A stretch of 64,000 nucleotides of DNA from Lonepinella koalarum (GTDB lineage Bacteria > Pseudomonadota > Gammaproteobacteria > Enterobacterales > Pasteurellaceae): NCBI RefSeq assembly GCF_004565475.1, contig NZ_SRHX01000008.1, positions 1-64,000 of the forward strand, written 5' to 3'. The position numbers and the translations under genes are program-made. Within the stretch, counting starts at the first letter, position 1. Each line of letters opens with the position of its first letter. The notes beneath the pieces are model-generated. The model made no database searches. It had not been told where the DNA came from and was given only the letters and a program-made list of their open reading frames with translations. Shown piece after piece: positions 26,056 to 35,811 of the stretch.

Positions 26056-26822
26056 TAGTTAGCCTCCGCTTTTAATTTTGCTAGATATGGGCCAAAACCT
26101 TTTTGACCGAACCAGAATTTGAAAGAATGATCCACACCATTACTAGTTAAGGTTGAACCAGAAATGGCATCAATACCATGTTCTTTATCAGCACTTGCCC
26201 CTTTACCGACATGTAAGGCTGGGTTGCCTTGCTCATCAAGCAATTTTTTACCTGGGAACTGAGCTTGCCAACGTGGATTTTCAATTTCACCACCTAACCC
26301 CGGAGTTTCCCCTTGGTCGTAGTAGGTGATCCCGTTAATGGTATTACCGTCTGGTTGAATTGACATAAAGCCATACATGGTTGACCAAAGACCACGACCG
26401 TAAAACGGTACAACGATCTGGCTAACTTTATCATTTTCATCTTTCACTAAATACACTTCAGCTAAGTTAGCACGGTTACGAATCCCAGCGATGTCTTCTT
26501 CTGGCGAAAGTGCGGTGCTTTGTGCAGGATCTTTTGCTGCTTTGGCAGCATCAAAATCTGCTGGACCATCAACATAATCGCCGCTATCAAGATCCACCAA
26601 TTTGGCTTCAATACGTTGAGCATAGACTGCTTGCACATTGGTGTTTTCTTGTAACAGACCTGCTACTTGTAAAATATTGCGTTGTTTATCCAACTGTTTT
26701 TGAATCTCTTGGGTTGGTTTTAACAACACAGCTGCCCCTGCCACAATGAGTGAACAGACCAAACTCAGCAATACCACGACGGTTAAGGTGCCGCCGACAC
26801 TATCTTTATTAAATTTAGCCAT
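26055..26822 (-). CDS. nqrC: Na+-NQR subunit C
   Basis: A 255-residue subunit with one N-terminal membrane helix ([20 protein letters not shown]) and a periplasmic FMN-binding domain. FMN is attached by ApbE to the threonine of [11 protein letters not shown] near residue 222. [14 protein letters not shown] is conserved. The frame overlaps nqrB by eight bases. It contains a perfect uptake signal near 26510. Confidence 0.98.
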   Translation of the reverse strand: MAKFNKDSVGGTLTVVVLLSLVCSLIVAGAAVLLKPTQEIQKQLDKQRNILQVAGLLQENTNVQAVYAQRIEAKLVDLDSGDYVDGPADFDAAKAAKDPAQSTALSPEEDIAGIRNRANLAEVYLVKDENDKVSQIVVPFYGRGLWSTMYGFMSIQPDGNTINGITYYDQGETPGLGGEIENPRWQAQFPGKKLLDEQGNPALHVGKGASADKEHGIDAISGSTLTSNGVDHSFKFWFGQKGFGPYLAKLKAEAN

Positions 26823-28053
26823 TGCGTGCTCTCCGACGTTTGATATTTGCTTGAACTACTAAATAGTCGAATAATGGCGCAAATAGATTGGCGAATAAAA
26901 TCGCTAACATCATGCCCTCTGGGTAAGCTGGGTTGACCACACGAATTAACACTGCCATCACCCCGATTAAACCACCATACCACCATTTACCTTTATTGGT
27001 AAAGGAAGCAGAAACTGGATCGGTTGCCATAAAGATCATACCGATCGCAAAGCCTCCTAATACCAAGTGCCAATGCCAAGGCATAGAGAACATAGGGTTG
27101 GTGTCGGAACCAATGAAATTGAATAAGGTTGATGTCAAAATCATCCCTATCATGGTACCAGCAATAATACGCCAAGAAGCAATGCGCGCAAATACGATCA
27201 TCAAACCACCGATAATCAATGCCAAGGTAGAAACTTCCCCCATAGAACCCGGTAAGTTACCTAAAAACGCATCCATCCACACAATCGGTTGACCGGTAGA
27301 AATATGTTTTAATGCGACTTCGCCACCTTGAGCCCATTGGGAAAGTGCAGTGGCACCAGAGAAACCATCGGCTGCTGTCCACACTGCATCACCTGAAATC
27401 TGTGCCGGATACGCAAAGAACAAGAATGCACGACCTGCTAACGCCGGGTTCATAAAGTTTTTACCGACTCCCCCAAATACTTCTTTGGCTACCACTAAAC
27501 CGAAAGTAATACCAAGCGCAGCTTGCCATAATGGCAAGGTTGGTGGCACGATTAAGGCAAATAAAATGGTGGTAACGAATACCCCTTCATTAATTTCATG
27601 ACCACGCACAATAGCGAAAATCATCTCAATCAATGAACCTAAACCGAAGACTAATAAATAAATCGGTAAGAAAAACACTGCACCTATAGCCATTTTACTG
27701 CCGACACCAGCAGTAACAGCAGTATCAAGGTTTAACCATTGAATTAAGCCATAATGCCAATCTTGTGCTGCTAAGGCTTCCACGGTGGTACCGAGGCTGG
27801 CAATGGCATGAATGGATTGATGTCCTACGTTATACATACCGTAAAAAGCCGCAGGAAATAACGCCAGCCACACGGTAATCATCATCCGTTTAGAGCTGAT
27901 GGCATCACGTACATGAGTAGTACCCTTAGCAACTTGACCGGGCGTGAAATGCAAGGTGTACATTGCCTCAAATATGGTATAAAACTTCTCAAATTTGCCA
28001 CCGGGTAAGAACGCAGGCTCAAGTTTGTGAAATAAATTTTTCAGAAAAACCAT
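26815..28053 (-). CDS. nqrB: Na+-NQR subunit B
   Basis: A 412-residue membrane subunit with about ten helices that carries a covalent FMN on the threonine of [12 protein letters not shown] and non-covalent riboflavin, and forms the sodium channel. [20 protein letters not shown] and [12 protein letters not shown] are conserved. It lies four bases after nqrA. Confidence 0.98.
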   Translation of the reverse strand: MVFLKNLFHKLEPAFLPGGKFEKFYTIFEAMYTLHFTPGQVAKGTTHVRDAISSKRMMITVWLALFPAAFYGMYNVGHQSIHAIASLGTTVEALAAQDWHYGLIQWLNLDTAVTAGVGSKMAIGAVFFLPIYLLVFGLGSLIEMIFAIVRGHEINEGVFVTTILFALIVPPTLPLWQAALGITFGLVVAKEVFGGVGKNFMNPALAGRAFLFFAYPAQISGDAVWTAADGFSGATALSQWAQGGEVALKHISTGQPIVWMDAFLGNLPGSMGEVSTLALIIGGLMIVFARIASWRIIAGTMIGMILTSTLFNFIGSDTNPMFSMPWHWHLVLGGFAIGMIFMATDPVSASFTNKGKWWYGGLIGVMAVLIRVVNPAYPEGMMLAILFANLFAPLFDYLVVQANIKRRRARNG

Positions 28054-28057
28054 AGTA

Positions 28058-29389
28058 TTAACCTTCCTTCTCGATTTTTTCTAATGCTTGACGGAGTAAA
28101 GCACCGTAATCGGTTTTACCTGGACAAACATAAGTACAAAGTGCCAAATCTTCTTCATCTAGCTCCAAACAGCCTAAGGCTTGCGCCCCGTCCGTATCAC
28201 CTGATGCAAGATCACGCAATAGCATCGTTGGTAAAATATCCAACGGCATCACTCGTTCAAAAGAACCAATTGGCACCATTGCCCGCTCACTACCGTGAAT
28301 CTCGGTGGTAAAATTAAATAGTTTTTTTGAGAAATGTCCTAATACCGTACGAGTAATAGAATATTTATCCGGTTGTGGGGTGATCCAACCAAAGAACTCT
28401 AAACCTTCGCCTTCTTCCAATACGGAGACTTGCAAGGCATAACGCCCTAAGTAATCATGTGGTCCGTTGGCAATTGCACCATGTAAAACAGAACCTGATA
28501 CTACGCGATTGTTTCCGTCTTTGACTTCATTTGCGGTCAATTGGGATAAATTCGCCCCCAAACGAGTACGTACCAAACATGGTTTTTTCACTTGTGGACC
28601 CGCTAAAGAAACCACGCGATCAGTAAATAATTCACCAGTGGTAAATAATTTACCAATAGCAATCACATCTTGATAATTCAAATGCCATACTTGTTTGCTA
28701 ATACTTACGGGATCAATAAAGTGAATATGTGTCCCTACTAAGCCTGCTGGATGTACCCCTTTGACTTCATGCACAGTCACACCATTAACACTTGCTACAC
28801 TTAATTCAGGTGCTTTGACTAAATGAATTTTATCATGTAAACGACTTAATACCGTTAAACCATGAGTGAAATCTTCTGCATGTTGACTAATAACCACCGC
28901 AGGATCTGCTGCCAGTGGACTAGTATCCATGGCATTCACAAAAATAGATGATGGTACGGCATCTACCGTAGGAATTTTGCTAAATGGGCGAGTACGAAAT
29001 GCTGTCCATAAGCCTGAGGATTGTAAATTCTGACGTACTTGTTGTTCAGTTAATTGGGTTAAGGCACGCACATCATATTTCGTAAATGTTTCTTGTTCGT
29101 TACCTTCCAGATGAATAACCACAGATTGTAACACACGCTTAGCGCCACGATTAATCGCAGTTACAGTACCACTTGCAGGAGCTGTGAAAACGACGCCCGG
29201 ATTCTTTTTATCTTCAAAAAGCACCTGACCTTTTTTCACCACATCACCTTCACGCACCTTCATTGAAGGACGCATACCCACATACTCTTCGCCAAGCATA
29301 GCAACTTCAGTCACGGTATTACCGTCACGGATTACTTGTTCTGGTTTTCCCGCAATGGGAAGATCCAAGCCTTTTTTAATCGTAATCAT
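28058..29389 (-). CDS. nqrA: Na+-NQR subunit A
   Basis: A 443-residue cytoplasmic subunit that binds ubiquinone, with no membrane segments. [18 protein letters not shown] is the family N-terminus, so I start at ATG 29389 rather than at a GTG nine bases upstream. [16 protein letters not shown]-like and [11 protein letters not shown] regions are conserved. It opens the nqrABCDEF-apbE-nqrM operon. The 280-bp upstream spacer holds an uptake signal at 29461 but no promoter I can point to with confidence. Confidence 0.97.
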   Translation of the reverse strand: MITIKKGLDLPIAGKPEQVIRDGNTVTEVAMLGEEYVGMRPSMKVREGDVVKKGQVLFEDKKNPGVVFTAPASGTVTAINRGAKRVLQSVVIHLEGNEQETFTKYDVRALTQLTEQQVRQNLQSSGLWTAFRTRPFSKIPTVDAVPSSIFVNAMDTSPLAADPAVVISQHAEDFTHGLTVLSRLHDKIHLVKAPELSVASVNGVTVHEVKGVHPAGLVGTHIHFIDPVSISKQVWHLNYQDVIAIGKLFTTGELFTDRVVSLAGPQVKKPCLVRTRLGANLSQLTANEVKDGNNRVVSGSVLHGAIANGPHDYLGRYALQVSVLEEGEGLEFFGWITPQPDKYSITRTVLGHFSKKLFNFTTEIHGSERAMVPIGSFERVMPLDILPTMLLRDLASGDTDGAQALGCLELDEEDLALCTYVCPGKTDYGALLRQALEKIEKEG

Positions 29390-29671
29390 TATTTGCACTA
29401 CTTTTTCGTTAGGGTTGAAAATTAAGCCATTATTTTTGCAACAAAATTAACTAAAATAATGACCGCACTTTGAGCGATAACATTGGAGAGAAGAAAAGAC
29501 AGCCCCCAAGAAATCATAAAAATAAAAACTCAAATTCAGTGTTGTTGTTCATAAAAAACAATAATAACGAAGTATTTTAACTAAAATCCGATCGTTCTTC
29601 CAGTTTAACCGTATTTTTTTACGTGTTTTTGTTAAAAAAAGGTGAAAATATTTTAATATACTAAGAAAGCG

Positions 29672-29983
29672 TTACAAACCAACTCCAGTACAAGTTGGTG
29701 ACTTAGGATAATTCCCTTGCAAATTTTGCCATTCCGTTAAGGTATACGTATGTAAGGCTAAGGCATGAATACCATTCGCAAGATCTTGAGCAAATAGTTG
29801 ATAAATCAGGCGATGACGAGCGACTTGACGAATACCGTTAAATTTGTCGCTGACTAACACTATTTTAAAATGTGAATTTGCCCCTTTCCCTGAATTATGC
29901 ATATAACTTTCGTTCTCGACTTTCACAAAGTGCGGTTGAAATTCAGCCATTAATCGCTGCGCTAGTGCTTGTTGTTTTGACAT
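29672..29983 (-). CDS. bolA: BolA family protein
   Basis: A 103-residue cytoplasmic protein of the BolA fold (alpha-beta-beta-alpha-alpha-beta). The conserved HFKIVLVSDKFNGIRQVARHR stretch contains the class-defining FxGxxxxxRHR signature and the histidine that can bind a glutaredoxin 2Fe-2S cluster. BolA proteins act in stress morphology and iron-sulfur handling. It is divergent from yajG, an arrangement also seen in E. coli. A perfect uptake signal lies in the coding region. Confidence 0.94.
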   Translation of the reverse strand: MSKQQALAQRLMAEFQPHFVKVENESYMHNSGKGANSHFKIVLVSDKFNGIRQVARHRLIYQLFAQDLANGIHALALHTYTLTEWQNLQGNYPKSPTCTGVGL

Positions 29984-30083
29984 AAATAAGTTCCTAACAT
30001 AAAATTGATATGGAAAGGCTATACATTATTCATGAAGTTTGCAAGAATATAGTCATATAAAATTTTAACATTAAGGAGCAATT

Positions 30084-30683
30084 ATGAAATTAATGCAAAA
30101 ATTATCATTTGGAGCATGCCTAGCCAGTGCTATTTTACTGGCAGGCTGTTCAAGCATGCCAAGTAACACATTAACCTTTAACCCACAATCCCCAACAGCA
30201 ACCACTGCATTTAATACCCAAAATCAAAAAGCCATTGTGAATGTCGTAAGTAAAGACGGGCGTAGTCAATCAGAAGTTTCTAGTTACACGCTAAATAGTG
30301 CCTTATTCAAACTATATTCTTCTCCAGCAGTAGAAAAATTATTTCAACAAGTGGTTCAACAAGATTTAAATGCAAAAGGCTTCCGTTTAGCCGATAGTGG
30401 CGTGAATACGAACGTGTTAGTCACCGTAAAAGAATTCTATGCCAAAGTAGAAGAAGGTAATATTCGGCATAAAATCACCTCTAAAATCCAGTTAGAAATT
30501 CATGTCCAAGGCATTCAAGGCAATTTCACCAAAAACTTTGGTGCAAGCCGCATTGATGAAGGGGCTTTAGGGGTAAATAATAACGATATTCAAAAATCTC
30601 TGGATGCGACTTTAACAGACGTAGTTTCTGCATTATATAAAGACACTGAAATTGCTGGTGCAATTAGCCGTTATGTAAATTAA
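30084..30683 (+). CDS. yajG: YajG family lipoprotein
   Basis: A 199-residue predicted outer-membrane lipoprotein. The signal peptide ends LLAGC with the lipid-anchored cysteine at residue 22, and SSM follows, so sorting to the outer membrane is expected. The mature protein matches YajG in the FNTQNQKAIVNVVSKDGR and ATLTDVVSALYKDTEI regions. Function is not established. It is divergent from bolA with 100 bp between them. Confidence 0.9.
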   Translation: MKLMQKLSFGACLASAILLAGCSSMPSNTLTFNPQSPTATTAFNTQNQKAIVNVVSKDGRSQSEVSSYTLNSALFKLYSSPAVEKLFQQVVQQDLNAKGFRLADSGVNTNVLVTVKEFYAKVEEGNIRHKITSKIQLEIHVQGIQGNFTKNFGASRIDEGALGVNNNDIQKSLDATLTDVVSALYKDTEIAGAISRYVN

Positions 30684-30703
30684 CATTCTTATTCAAGCTA
30701 ACT

Positions 30704-30738
30704 GCGGTGAAAAAATTTTTATTTTTTCACCGCACTTT
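30704..30738. terminator. Terminator between yajG and emrB
   Basis: GCGGTGAAAAAA (30704-30715) pairs with TTTTTTCACCGC (30722-30733), followed by ACTTTTG, giving a perfect uptake signal in one arm. The flanking genes converge, so the hairpin probably serves both. Confidence 0.75.
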
Positions 30739-30747
30739 TGCTATATT

Positions 30748-32262
30748 TTAATGCCGTCCACCAAAGGGTGGTCTGGCAAACCATACCACGATAACCAGCA
30801 ATAAAAATAAAATTGCAGACAACCAAAAGATTTCATTTGCGCCAATAATAAAGCCTTGTCCCGTAATAGTCTGAGCCAACATACTGGAAATTTGTGTATC
30901 ATTTAACCCCAATTGACCGAGCGTTTGATAATACACTTGTGAATTATAGTCATACGGCGTAATCATTTCGGTTAAACGGGTGTGATGCATGGCTTCACGG
31001 CGGTACCATAAAAAGGTGGTTAATGAGGTGCCGACCGAACCGGCTAACGTCCGTAAGAAGTTAAATAAACTGGAGGCGGATGCCATTTTTTGTGGGGGTA
31101 AACCTGATAATGTAATGGTGGTTAACGGCATAAAGAAACACGCTACGGCAAAACCTTGTATAAATTGCGGCAAAGCAAAATCCCAAAAGGTGGTGGACGT
31201 TTCAAAGGTAACAGCACGCCAATAGAATGTCACTGCAAACATAATAAAACTGAATGTTACCAGAATTCGCATATCAATTTTATGCCCAAATCGTCCGATA
31301 ATCGGTGATAGAAAGATCGGCAATATACCCACTGGTGCAGCAGCTAGCCCCGCCCACGTGGCAGTGTAGCCATAAACTTGTTGTAATAACAACGGAATCA
31401 GCACCACAGAACCGAGATAAACTAAAAAAGCTGAACTAGAACATAAACAGCCAATTACAAAATTTCGTCGCTGAAATAAAGACACATCAATAATCGGATT
31501 ATCATCGGTCAATGACCAAATAATTAACGCAATTAAGGCAACAACGGAAACGATGGTTAATACCACAATTTCAGTGGAATTAAACCAGTCCTGTTCACGC
31601 CCTTGGTCGAGCATTAATTGCAAGCAACCTACACCTAACACTAATAGACTTAACCCGATTAAATCCACTGGACTGTGCTGGGTCGGCGTTTCACGATCGC
31701 CCAAGGTTTTCCACGTCATAAACATCACGGCTAACCCAATCGGTACATTGATAAAGAAGATCCATCCCCAGTGTAAATTATCACTAATCCAACCACCAAG
31801 AATCGGTCCAAAAATAGGGGCTACCACCACGGTCATAGACCAAAACGCCAACGCCATGCCTCGTTTTTCGGGCGGATAATTATTTAATAATAAACTTTGC
31901 GAAAGAGGAACAATGGGACCCGCGGCTAAGCCCTGTAGCACACGACATAAAATCAGCATTTCAAGGCTATGTGAAATACCACATAGCCAAGAGGCGACCA
32001 CAAAACCTAACACCGCCAACAAAAACAACCGCACTTCGCCAAAGCGTTTTGCCAACCAACCAGTAATCGGAATGGCAATGGCATTTGCCACCCCAAAAGA
32101 CGTAATAACCCAAGTTCCTTGACTAGTTGACGCTCCTAAATCCCCTGCAATGGTTGGAATGGCAACGTTCGCAATGGTCGAATCCAACACTTGCATAAAA
32201 GTGGCCAACGCTAAGGCAATGGTCATTATGGCAAGTGCCACCCCATGAACTGGTTTTTGCAT
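30748..32262 (-). CDS. emrB: EmrB-like DHA2 multidrug efflux permease
   Basis: A 504-residue inner-membrane protein with 14 hydrophobic helices, typical of the DHA2 branch of the major facilitator superfamily. LDSTIANVAIPTIAGDLG is the DHA2 motif D1, and RVLQGLAAGPIVPLSQSLL matches motif C. With EmrA and an outer-membrane channel it would expel hydrophobic drugs or fatty acids using the proton gradient. It lies 11 bp downstream of emrA. No tolC-like gene or MarR regulator is adjacent. Confidence 0.92.
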   Translation of the reverse strand: MQKPVHGVALAIMTIALALATFMQVLDSTIANVAIPTIAGDLGASTSQGTWVITSFGVANAIAIPITGWLAKRFGEVRLFLLAVLGFVVASWLCGISHSLEMLILCRVLQGLAAGPIVPLSQSLLLNNYPPEKRGMALAFWSMTVVVAPIFGPILGGWISDNLHWGWIFFINVPIGLAVMFMTWKTLGDRETPTQHSPVDLIGLSLLVLGVGCLQLMLDQGREQDWFNSTEIVVLTIVSVVALIALIIWSLTDDNPIIDVSLFQRRNFVIGCLCSSSAFLVYLGSVVLIPLLLQQVYGYTATWAGLAAAPVGILPIFLSPIIGRFGHKIDMRILVTFSFIMFAVTFYWRAVTFETSTTFWDFALPQFIQGFAVACFFMPLTTITLSGLPPQKMASASSLFNFLRTLAGSVGTSLTTFLWYRREAMHHTRLTEMITPYDYNSQVYYQTLGQLGLNDTQISSMLAQTITGQGFIIGANEIFWLSAILFLLLVIVVWFARPPFGGRH

Positions 32263-32273
32263 AGCGAACCGCC

Positions 32274-33440
32274 TTAGTAGGTATTTTGCGAAATAATAGA
32301 ATTCACTAAATTTTCCACCGCAGTTTGATCATAAACTAAGCTAGAAGTGGAATAGAGCGTTTGTTGTTGAGTTTGATCACGTGCGGTTCGCAATACATCA
32401 CCGTCGGTTTGCTGTACATTCACTTCCACTTGAGAAGATAACCCGATACGTAGCGGATATTTTTGCAACTGCTCAGGTTCTAACGCAATACGCACAGGCA
32501 CACGTTGCACCACTTTAATCCAGTTACCCGTCGCATTTTGGGCTGGCAATAAAGAAAAGGCACTACCTGTTCCCATATCAATCCCAGATACTTTTCCGTT
32601 AAATTCCACTTTATCGCCGTATAAATCCACTTTTACTTTGACTGGTTGACCAAGTCGCATATATCTTAATTGGGTTTCTTTGAAATTGGCATCAATCCAC
32701 ATTTGATCAACTGGAATAACCGCCAACAATGCCGATCCCACGGCGACTTTTTGTCCCACTTGTACTGAACGACGCGCCACATAACCATCAATCGGACTGA
32801 CAATTTTACTGCGTTGTAAATTTAACCACGCCTGTTTTAACTGGCTCACCGCATGCAAAACACTCGGTTGCTGATCTAATGGTACATCCAGTAATAATGC
32901 TTGATTAGCGCTCAATTGATTTTGCGTGGCAATTAAATCTACTTTTGCCAATTCTACCGCTTCTTTAGCGTGTAAATAACTTTCTTTATCAATAGATTGC
33001 GTTTTATTTAACTGTTCACGCCGTTGTAAATTACCACGCACCTGCTCAAGGCTAACGGTTTTACTTTGCACCGCAGCAGAGAGTTGTTTGATGGTATAAT
33101 TTAATTGGGAAACTTGACGAACAGCACTGGCTAAATTACTTTGAGCTTGTTCAAAGGCAAGTTGTAAGTCGCTGTTATCTAAAGATAATAACTGTTCCCC
33201 CGCTCGTACAAAATCCATATTATCCGCGTTAATTTGCTGAACATTGCCACTTACTTGTGATGAAATCATCACTTGATTTCCACTCACATAAGCATCGTCG
33301 GTGCTTTCATAGCCTTTCACAAAAAAGAACCAATAAAGTCCGGTGACTAACGCGAGCAATAATAAAATAAAGATAAAAATAACTAGGGCTTTTTTACGAT
33401 TTTTCTTTTTACTTGAAGGAAAATTGGTTTCTTCTGACAT
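32274..33440 (-). CDS. emrA: EmrA-like membrane fusion protein
   Basis: A 388-residue periplasmic adaptor with a single N-terminal membrane helix (KKALVIFIFILLLLALVTGL, after a basic cytoplasmic head). The lipoyl/hairpin region starts at GYESTDDAYVSGNQV, followed by a long coiled-coil hairpin (100-200) and the second lipoyl half SPIDGYVARRSVQVGQKV. This order identifies the HlyD/EmrA type working with EmrB. It leads the pair. Confidence 0.92.
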   Translation of the reverse strand: MSEETNFPSSKKKNRKKALVIFIFILLLLALVTGLYWFFFVKGYESTDDAYVSGNQVMISSQVSGNVQQINADNMDFVRAGEQLLSLDNSDLQLAFEQAQSNLASAVRQVSQLNYTIKQLSAAVQSKTVSLEQVRGNLQRREQLNKTQSIDKESYLHAKEAVELAKVDLIATQNQLSANQALLLDVPLDQQPSVLHAVSQLKQAWLNLQRSKIVSPIDGYVARRSVQVGQKVAVGSALLAVIPVDQMWIDANFKETQLRYMRLGQPVKVKVDLYGDKVEFNGKVSGIDMGTGSAFSLLPAQNATGNWIKVVQRVPVRIALEPEQLQKYPLRIGLSSQVEVNVQQTDGDVLRTARDQTQQQTLYSTSSLVYDQTAVENLVNSIISQNTY

Positions 33441-33479
33441 ATTATAATTCCTTATTCATTTACAAGACGGCTGTCTATT

Positions 33480-34160
33480 TTAGTTCAAAAAACGCATAAA
33501 AATCTCATTTATATTGCGAATTAAGGTTATTTTCCCGGCAATCTCTTCATTTTGCCAACTGGCTAATAATATTTCTGGACAAAATTGCTGTTGAGCAATG
33601 TCTGCCAACGGCAAATAGCTGATATGCCAAGGCTCACGCCCAATATTAAAATATTGATTATATTGCATAAAAGGCAAGGCAAAATCAAAGTGTGATAATT
33701 TTTCCTGTAGAAATTGGCTTAATTCATAAAAATAGCCACCTTGTTGATATTCCCAAGGCTCGAGTTGCAAAGATTGATTGACGGGTAATAAATCGGGATC
33801 AAAAAAATCAATTTCTGTTCCCCAATGATGACGGCTTGCTCCCGGCATGGCTGACCAACGCAAAATTGTCTGAGCTTTTTGCCAATCAGAAAGTTGGTTT
33901 AAATCAATCGGATTGCCCTGATCATCATGCACTTTTCGTGCCCCATTAAACTTCGCATTCCAAATTAACTGCTGGCGTTGAAAATCCCGAAAGCTACTGG
34001 CTGGCTGTAAATTAAAGCCATTTTGCACCGCACTTTGTTGCAACCCTTGAAAGGCTTTCATCGCCTGCGGTTGCAAGAAATGATTTGGCGAATGTGGACA
34101 AGGTAATGACACTAAATGGGTACGGGATTTACCGGTTAATTGATCGATAGTTAATTTCAT
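33480..34160 (-). CDS. M15-family D-Ala-D-Ala carboxypeptidase-like protein
   Basis: A 226-residue zinc peptidase of the LAS superfamily (VanY/LdcB-type). The zinc motif is SRHHWGTEIDFFD (His, Asp) with the third ligand in EPWHISY. PASSFRDFQRQ is a conserved family region. It would trim peptidoglycan peptides. No signal peptide or anchor is evident from any start, which is odd for a periplasmic enzyme. I chose the ATG at 34160; an ATG at 34187 has a better ribosome site but sits beside a hairpin repeat. Confidence 0.82.
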   Translation of the reverse strand: MKLTIDQLTGKSRTHLVSLPCPHSPNHFLQPQAMKAFQGLQQSAVQNGFNLQPASSFRDFQRQQLIWNAKFNGARKVHDDQGNPIDLNQLSDWQKAQTILRWSAMPGASRHHWGTEIDFFDPDLLPVNQSLQLEPWEYQQGGYFYELSQFLQEKLSHFDFALPFMQYNQYFNIGREPWHISYLPLADIAQQQFCPEILLASWQNEEIAGKITLIRNINEIFMRFLN

Positions 34161-34193
34161 ATTTTTGTCTTGGTTTTTAGTAAACATAATCTT

Positions 34194-34266
34194 ACTCTGC
34201 ACTTGCGTACAGAGTTAACAACGTAATGCTACGCTGTAGCTATACCACGTTTAATCTTGCATGCAA
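34194..34266. repeat. Multi-hairpin intergenic repeat, copy 3 (shorter)
   Basis: Hairpins ACTCTG/CAGAGT (34194-34215) and GCTAC/GTAGC (34228-34240), then palindrome TTGCATGCAA (34257-34266). The loop of the first hairpin, CACTTGCGTA, differs in one base from CACTTACGTA of copy 2 while the stem has paired changes. It lies between dapE and the M15 peptidase. Confidence 0.75.
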
Positions 34267-34281
34267 ATATGTAGTCATTTG

Positions 34282-35409
34282 TTACAATAATTTTTCCAAT
34301 ATACTTTTATAAACCTTTCCCAATATTGCAAGATCCGTTACACTCACACACTCATCCACTTTATGAATCGTGCGATTCAGCGGTCCAAGTTCCACCACTT
34401 CACCGCCCATTAAGGCGATAAAACGGGCATCAGACGTACCTCCGCCGGTGTCTAACTGCGGTGAAATATTGACGATTTTTTCAAGGGCTTCAACAACCGC
34501 TTGCACCAATTTATTTAGCTTGGTTAAAAACGGTTTGCCTGATAAATTCCACTCAATGCAATATTTTAATCCATGTTTTGCCAACATTTCAGCAACTTTA
34601 TTTTTAATGATGTCATCGGTCACTTCGGTGCAATAGCGTAAATTAAATTGTACAAAAAGCTCCCCTGGAATCACATTATTACTGCCAGTGCCAGCTTGAA
34701 TATTAGCAATTTGTAAACTGGTTGGCGGAAAAAATTCATTGCCTTTATCCCATTGGTAAGTGGTCAGTTCCTGCAAAAATGGCACAGCTTTATGTACAGG
34801 ATTTTCCGCCAAATGCGGATAAGCCACATGCCCTTGAATACCTTGAATATACAAATTCCCTGTGAGCGATCCCCGTCTGCCATTTTTGACCATATCGCCA
34901 AGGGTTTGGGAACTGGATGGCTCGCCGACAAGACAATAATCAATATTTTCTCCCCTTGCCATCAGGGTTTCCACCACTCGCACCGTGCCATCTTTGGCTG
35001 CTGCTTCTTCATCGGAAGTGATTAACAACGCCACTGTACCTTGATGATTTGGATTGGCTTTCACAAATTCTTCCGCTGCCACCACCATTGCCGCCAGCGA
35101 TCCTTTCATATCCGCCGCCCCACGTCCATACAGCATATCACCGACAATTTCAGCGGAAAAAGGCGGATATGTCCATTGATTCTCATCACCAGCTGGCACC
35201 ACATCAGTATGCCCTGCAAAGGCAAAAATTGGGGCTGTCGTGCCATGTTTAGCCCATAGATTGAGCGTATCATTAAAAGGCAACCATTCAATGCTAAACC
35301 CCAGTTTTTCAAGGCGTTCAGCAATGACTTGTTGACAACCTTGATCATCAGGACTGATAGATGGACGGCGGATTAAATTTTGAGCAAGGGAGAGAATATC
35401 GTTTTTCAT
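34282..35409 (-). CDS. dapE: Succinyl-diaminopimelate desuccinylase
   Basis: A 375-residue di-zinc M20 peptidase-like enzyme of lysine/diaminopimelate synthesis. Metal ligands: H in [10 protein letters not shown] in [11 protein letters not shown] pair in TSDEEA, E in LVGEPSS and H in TIHKVDE. The start is ATG 35409, one base after the upstream stop; a longer frame lies inside the ArsC-like gene. The pairing with yffB also occurs in E. coli, so the two are translated together. Confidence 0.96.
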   Translation of the reverse strand: MKNDILSLAQNLIRRPSISPDDQGCQQVIAERLEKLGFSIEWLPFNDTLNLWAKHGTTAPIFAFAGHTDVVPAGDENQWTYPPFSAEIVGDMLYGRGAADMKGSLAAMVVAAEEFVKANPNHQGTVALLITSDEEAAAKDGTVRVVETLMARGENIDYCLVGEPSSSQTLGDMVKNGRRGSLTGNLYIQGIQGHVAYPHLAENPVHKAVPFLQELTTYQWDKGNEFFPPTSLQIANIQAGTGSNNVIPGELFVQFNLRYCTEVTDDIIKNKVAEMLAKHGLKYCIEWNLSGKPFLTKLNKLVQAVVEALEKIVNISPQLDTGGGTSDARFIALMGGEVVELGPLNRTIHKVDECVSVTDLAILGKVYKSILEKLL

Positions 35410-35410
35410 T

Positions 35411-35755
35411 TTATTTAAAAGCAGATTGATAGTCGGTTTCATCAAACCCAATCAACGCAATCTCTTCTTGCAAAATAATCGGGCGTTTAATTAAGGTGGG
35501 TTGGTCTGTTAGCACTTGAAGTGCGGTGTTTTTTTCCAACGTTTTTTTCACCTTTTCATCTAAATTTCGCCAAGTGGTGCTACGTTTATTGACTAAATTC
35601 TGCCAACCAAATTGGCGTTCTGCTTGAATTAAAAAATCAGCAGGTAGCCCGTCTACACGGTAATCGTGTAATTGATGCTCCACATGGTTATCGCTTAGCC
35701 ATTTGAGGGCTTTTTTCACGGTGTCACAGTTTTTGATGCCATACACTTTTATCAT
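35411..35755 (-). CDS. yffB: ArsC/Spx-family reductase (YffB)
   Basis: A 114-residue thioredoxin-fold protein with a single N-terminal cysteine C10 in [12 protein letters not shown] and the RPII motif (LIKRPIIL) near residue 90. It fits the YffB group, glutathione-dependent thiol reductases related to arsenate reductase, not a true arsenate reductase. Always near dapE in gammaproteobacteria. An uptake signal lies within the gene at 35518. Confidence 0.92.
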   Translation of the reverse strand: MIKVYGIKNCDTVKKALKWLSDNHVEHQLHDYRVDGLPADFLIQAERQFGWQNLVNKRSTTWRNLDEKVKKTLEKNTALQVLTDQPTLIKRPIILQEEIALIGFDETDYQSAFK

Positions 35756-35774
35756 TATTTATCCTTTACAAAAG

Positions 35775-35807
35775 AAAAGTGCGGTTAATATTTCACCGCA
35801 CTTTTTT
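35775..35807 (-). terminator. Terminator after thrC built from paired uptake signals
   Basis: AAAAGTGCGGT (35775-35785) and ACCGCACTTTT (35795-35805) form an 11-bp stem just beyond the thrC stop, with T-rich tail on the minus strand. It should end the thrABC transcript before yffB. Confidence 0.75.
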
Positions 35808-35811
35808 CTGG

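Noticed and set aside
26933-27601. Plus-strand frames opposite nqrB
   Set aside because: They mirror membrane-segment codons of nqrB and show proline/lysine-rich nonsense composition.
35411-35755. Arsenate resistance
   Set aside because: The protein is the YffB type next to dapE, and no ars regulator or pump is nearby.
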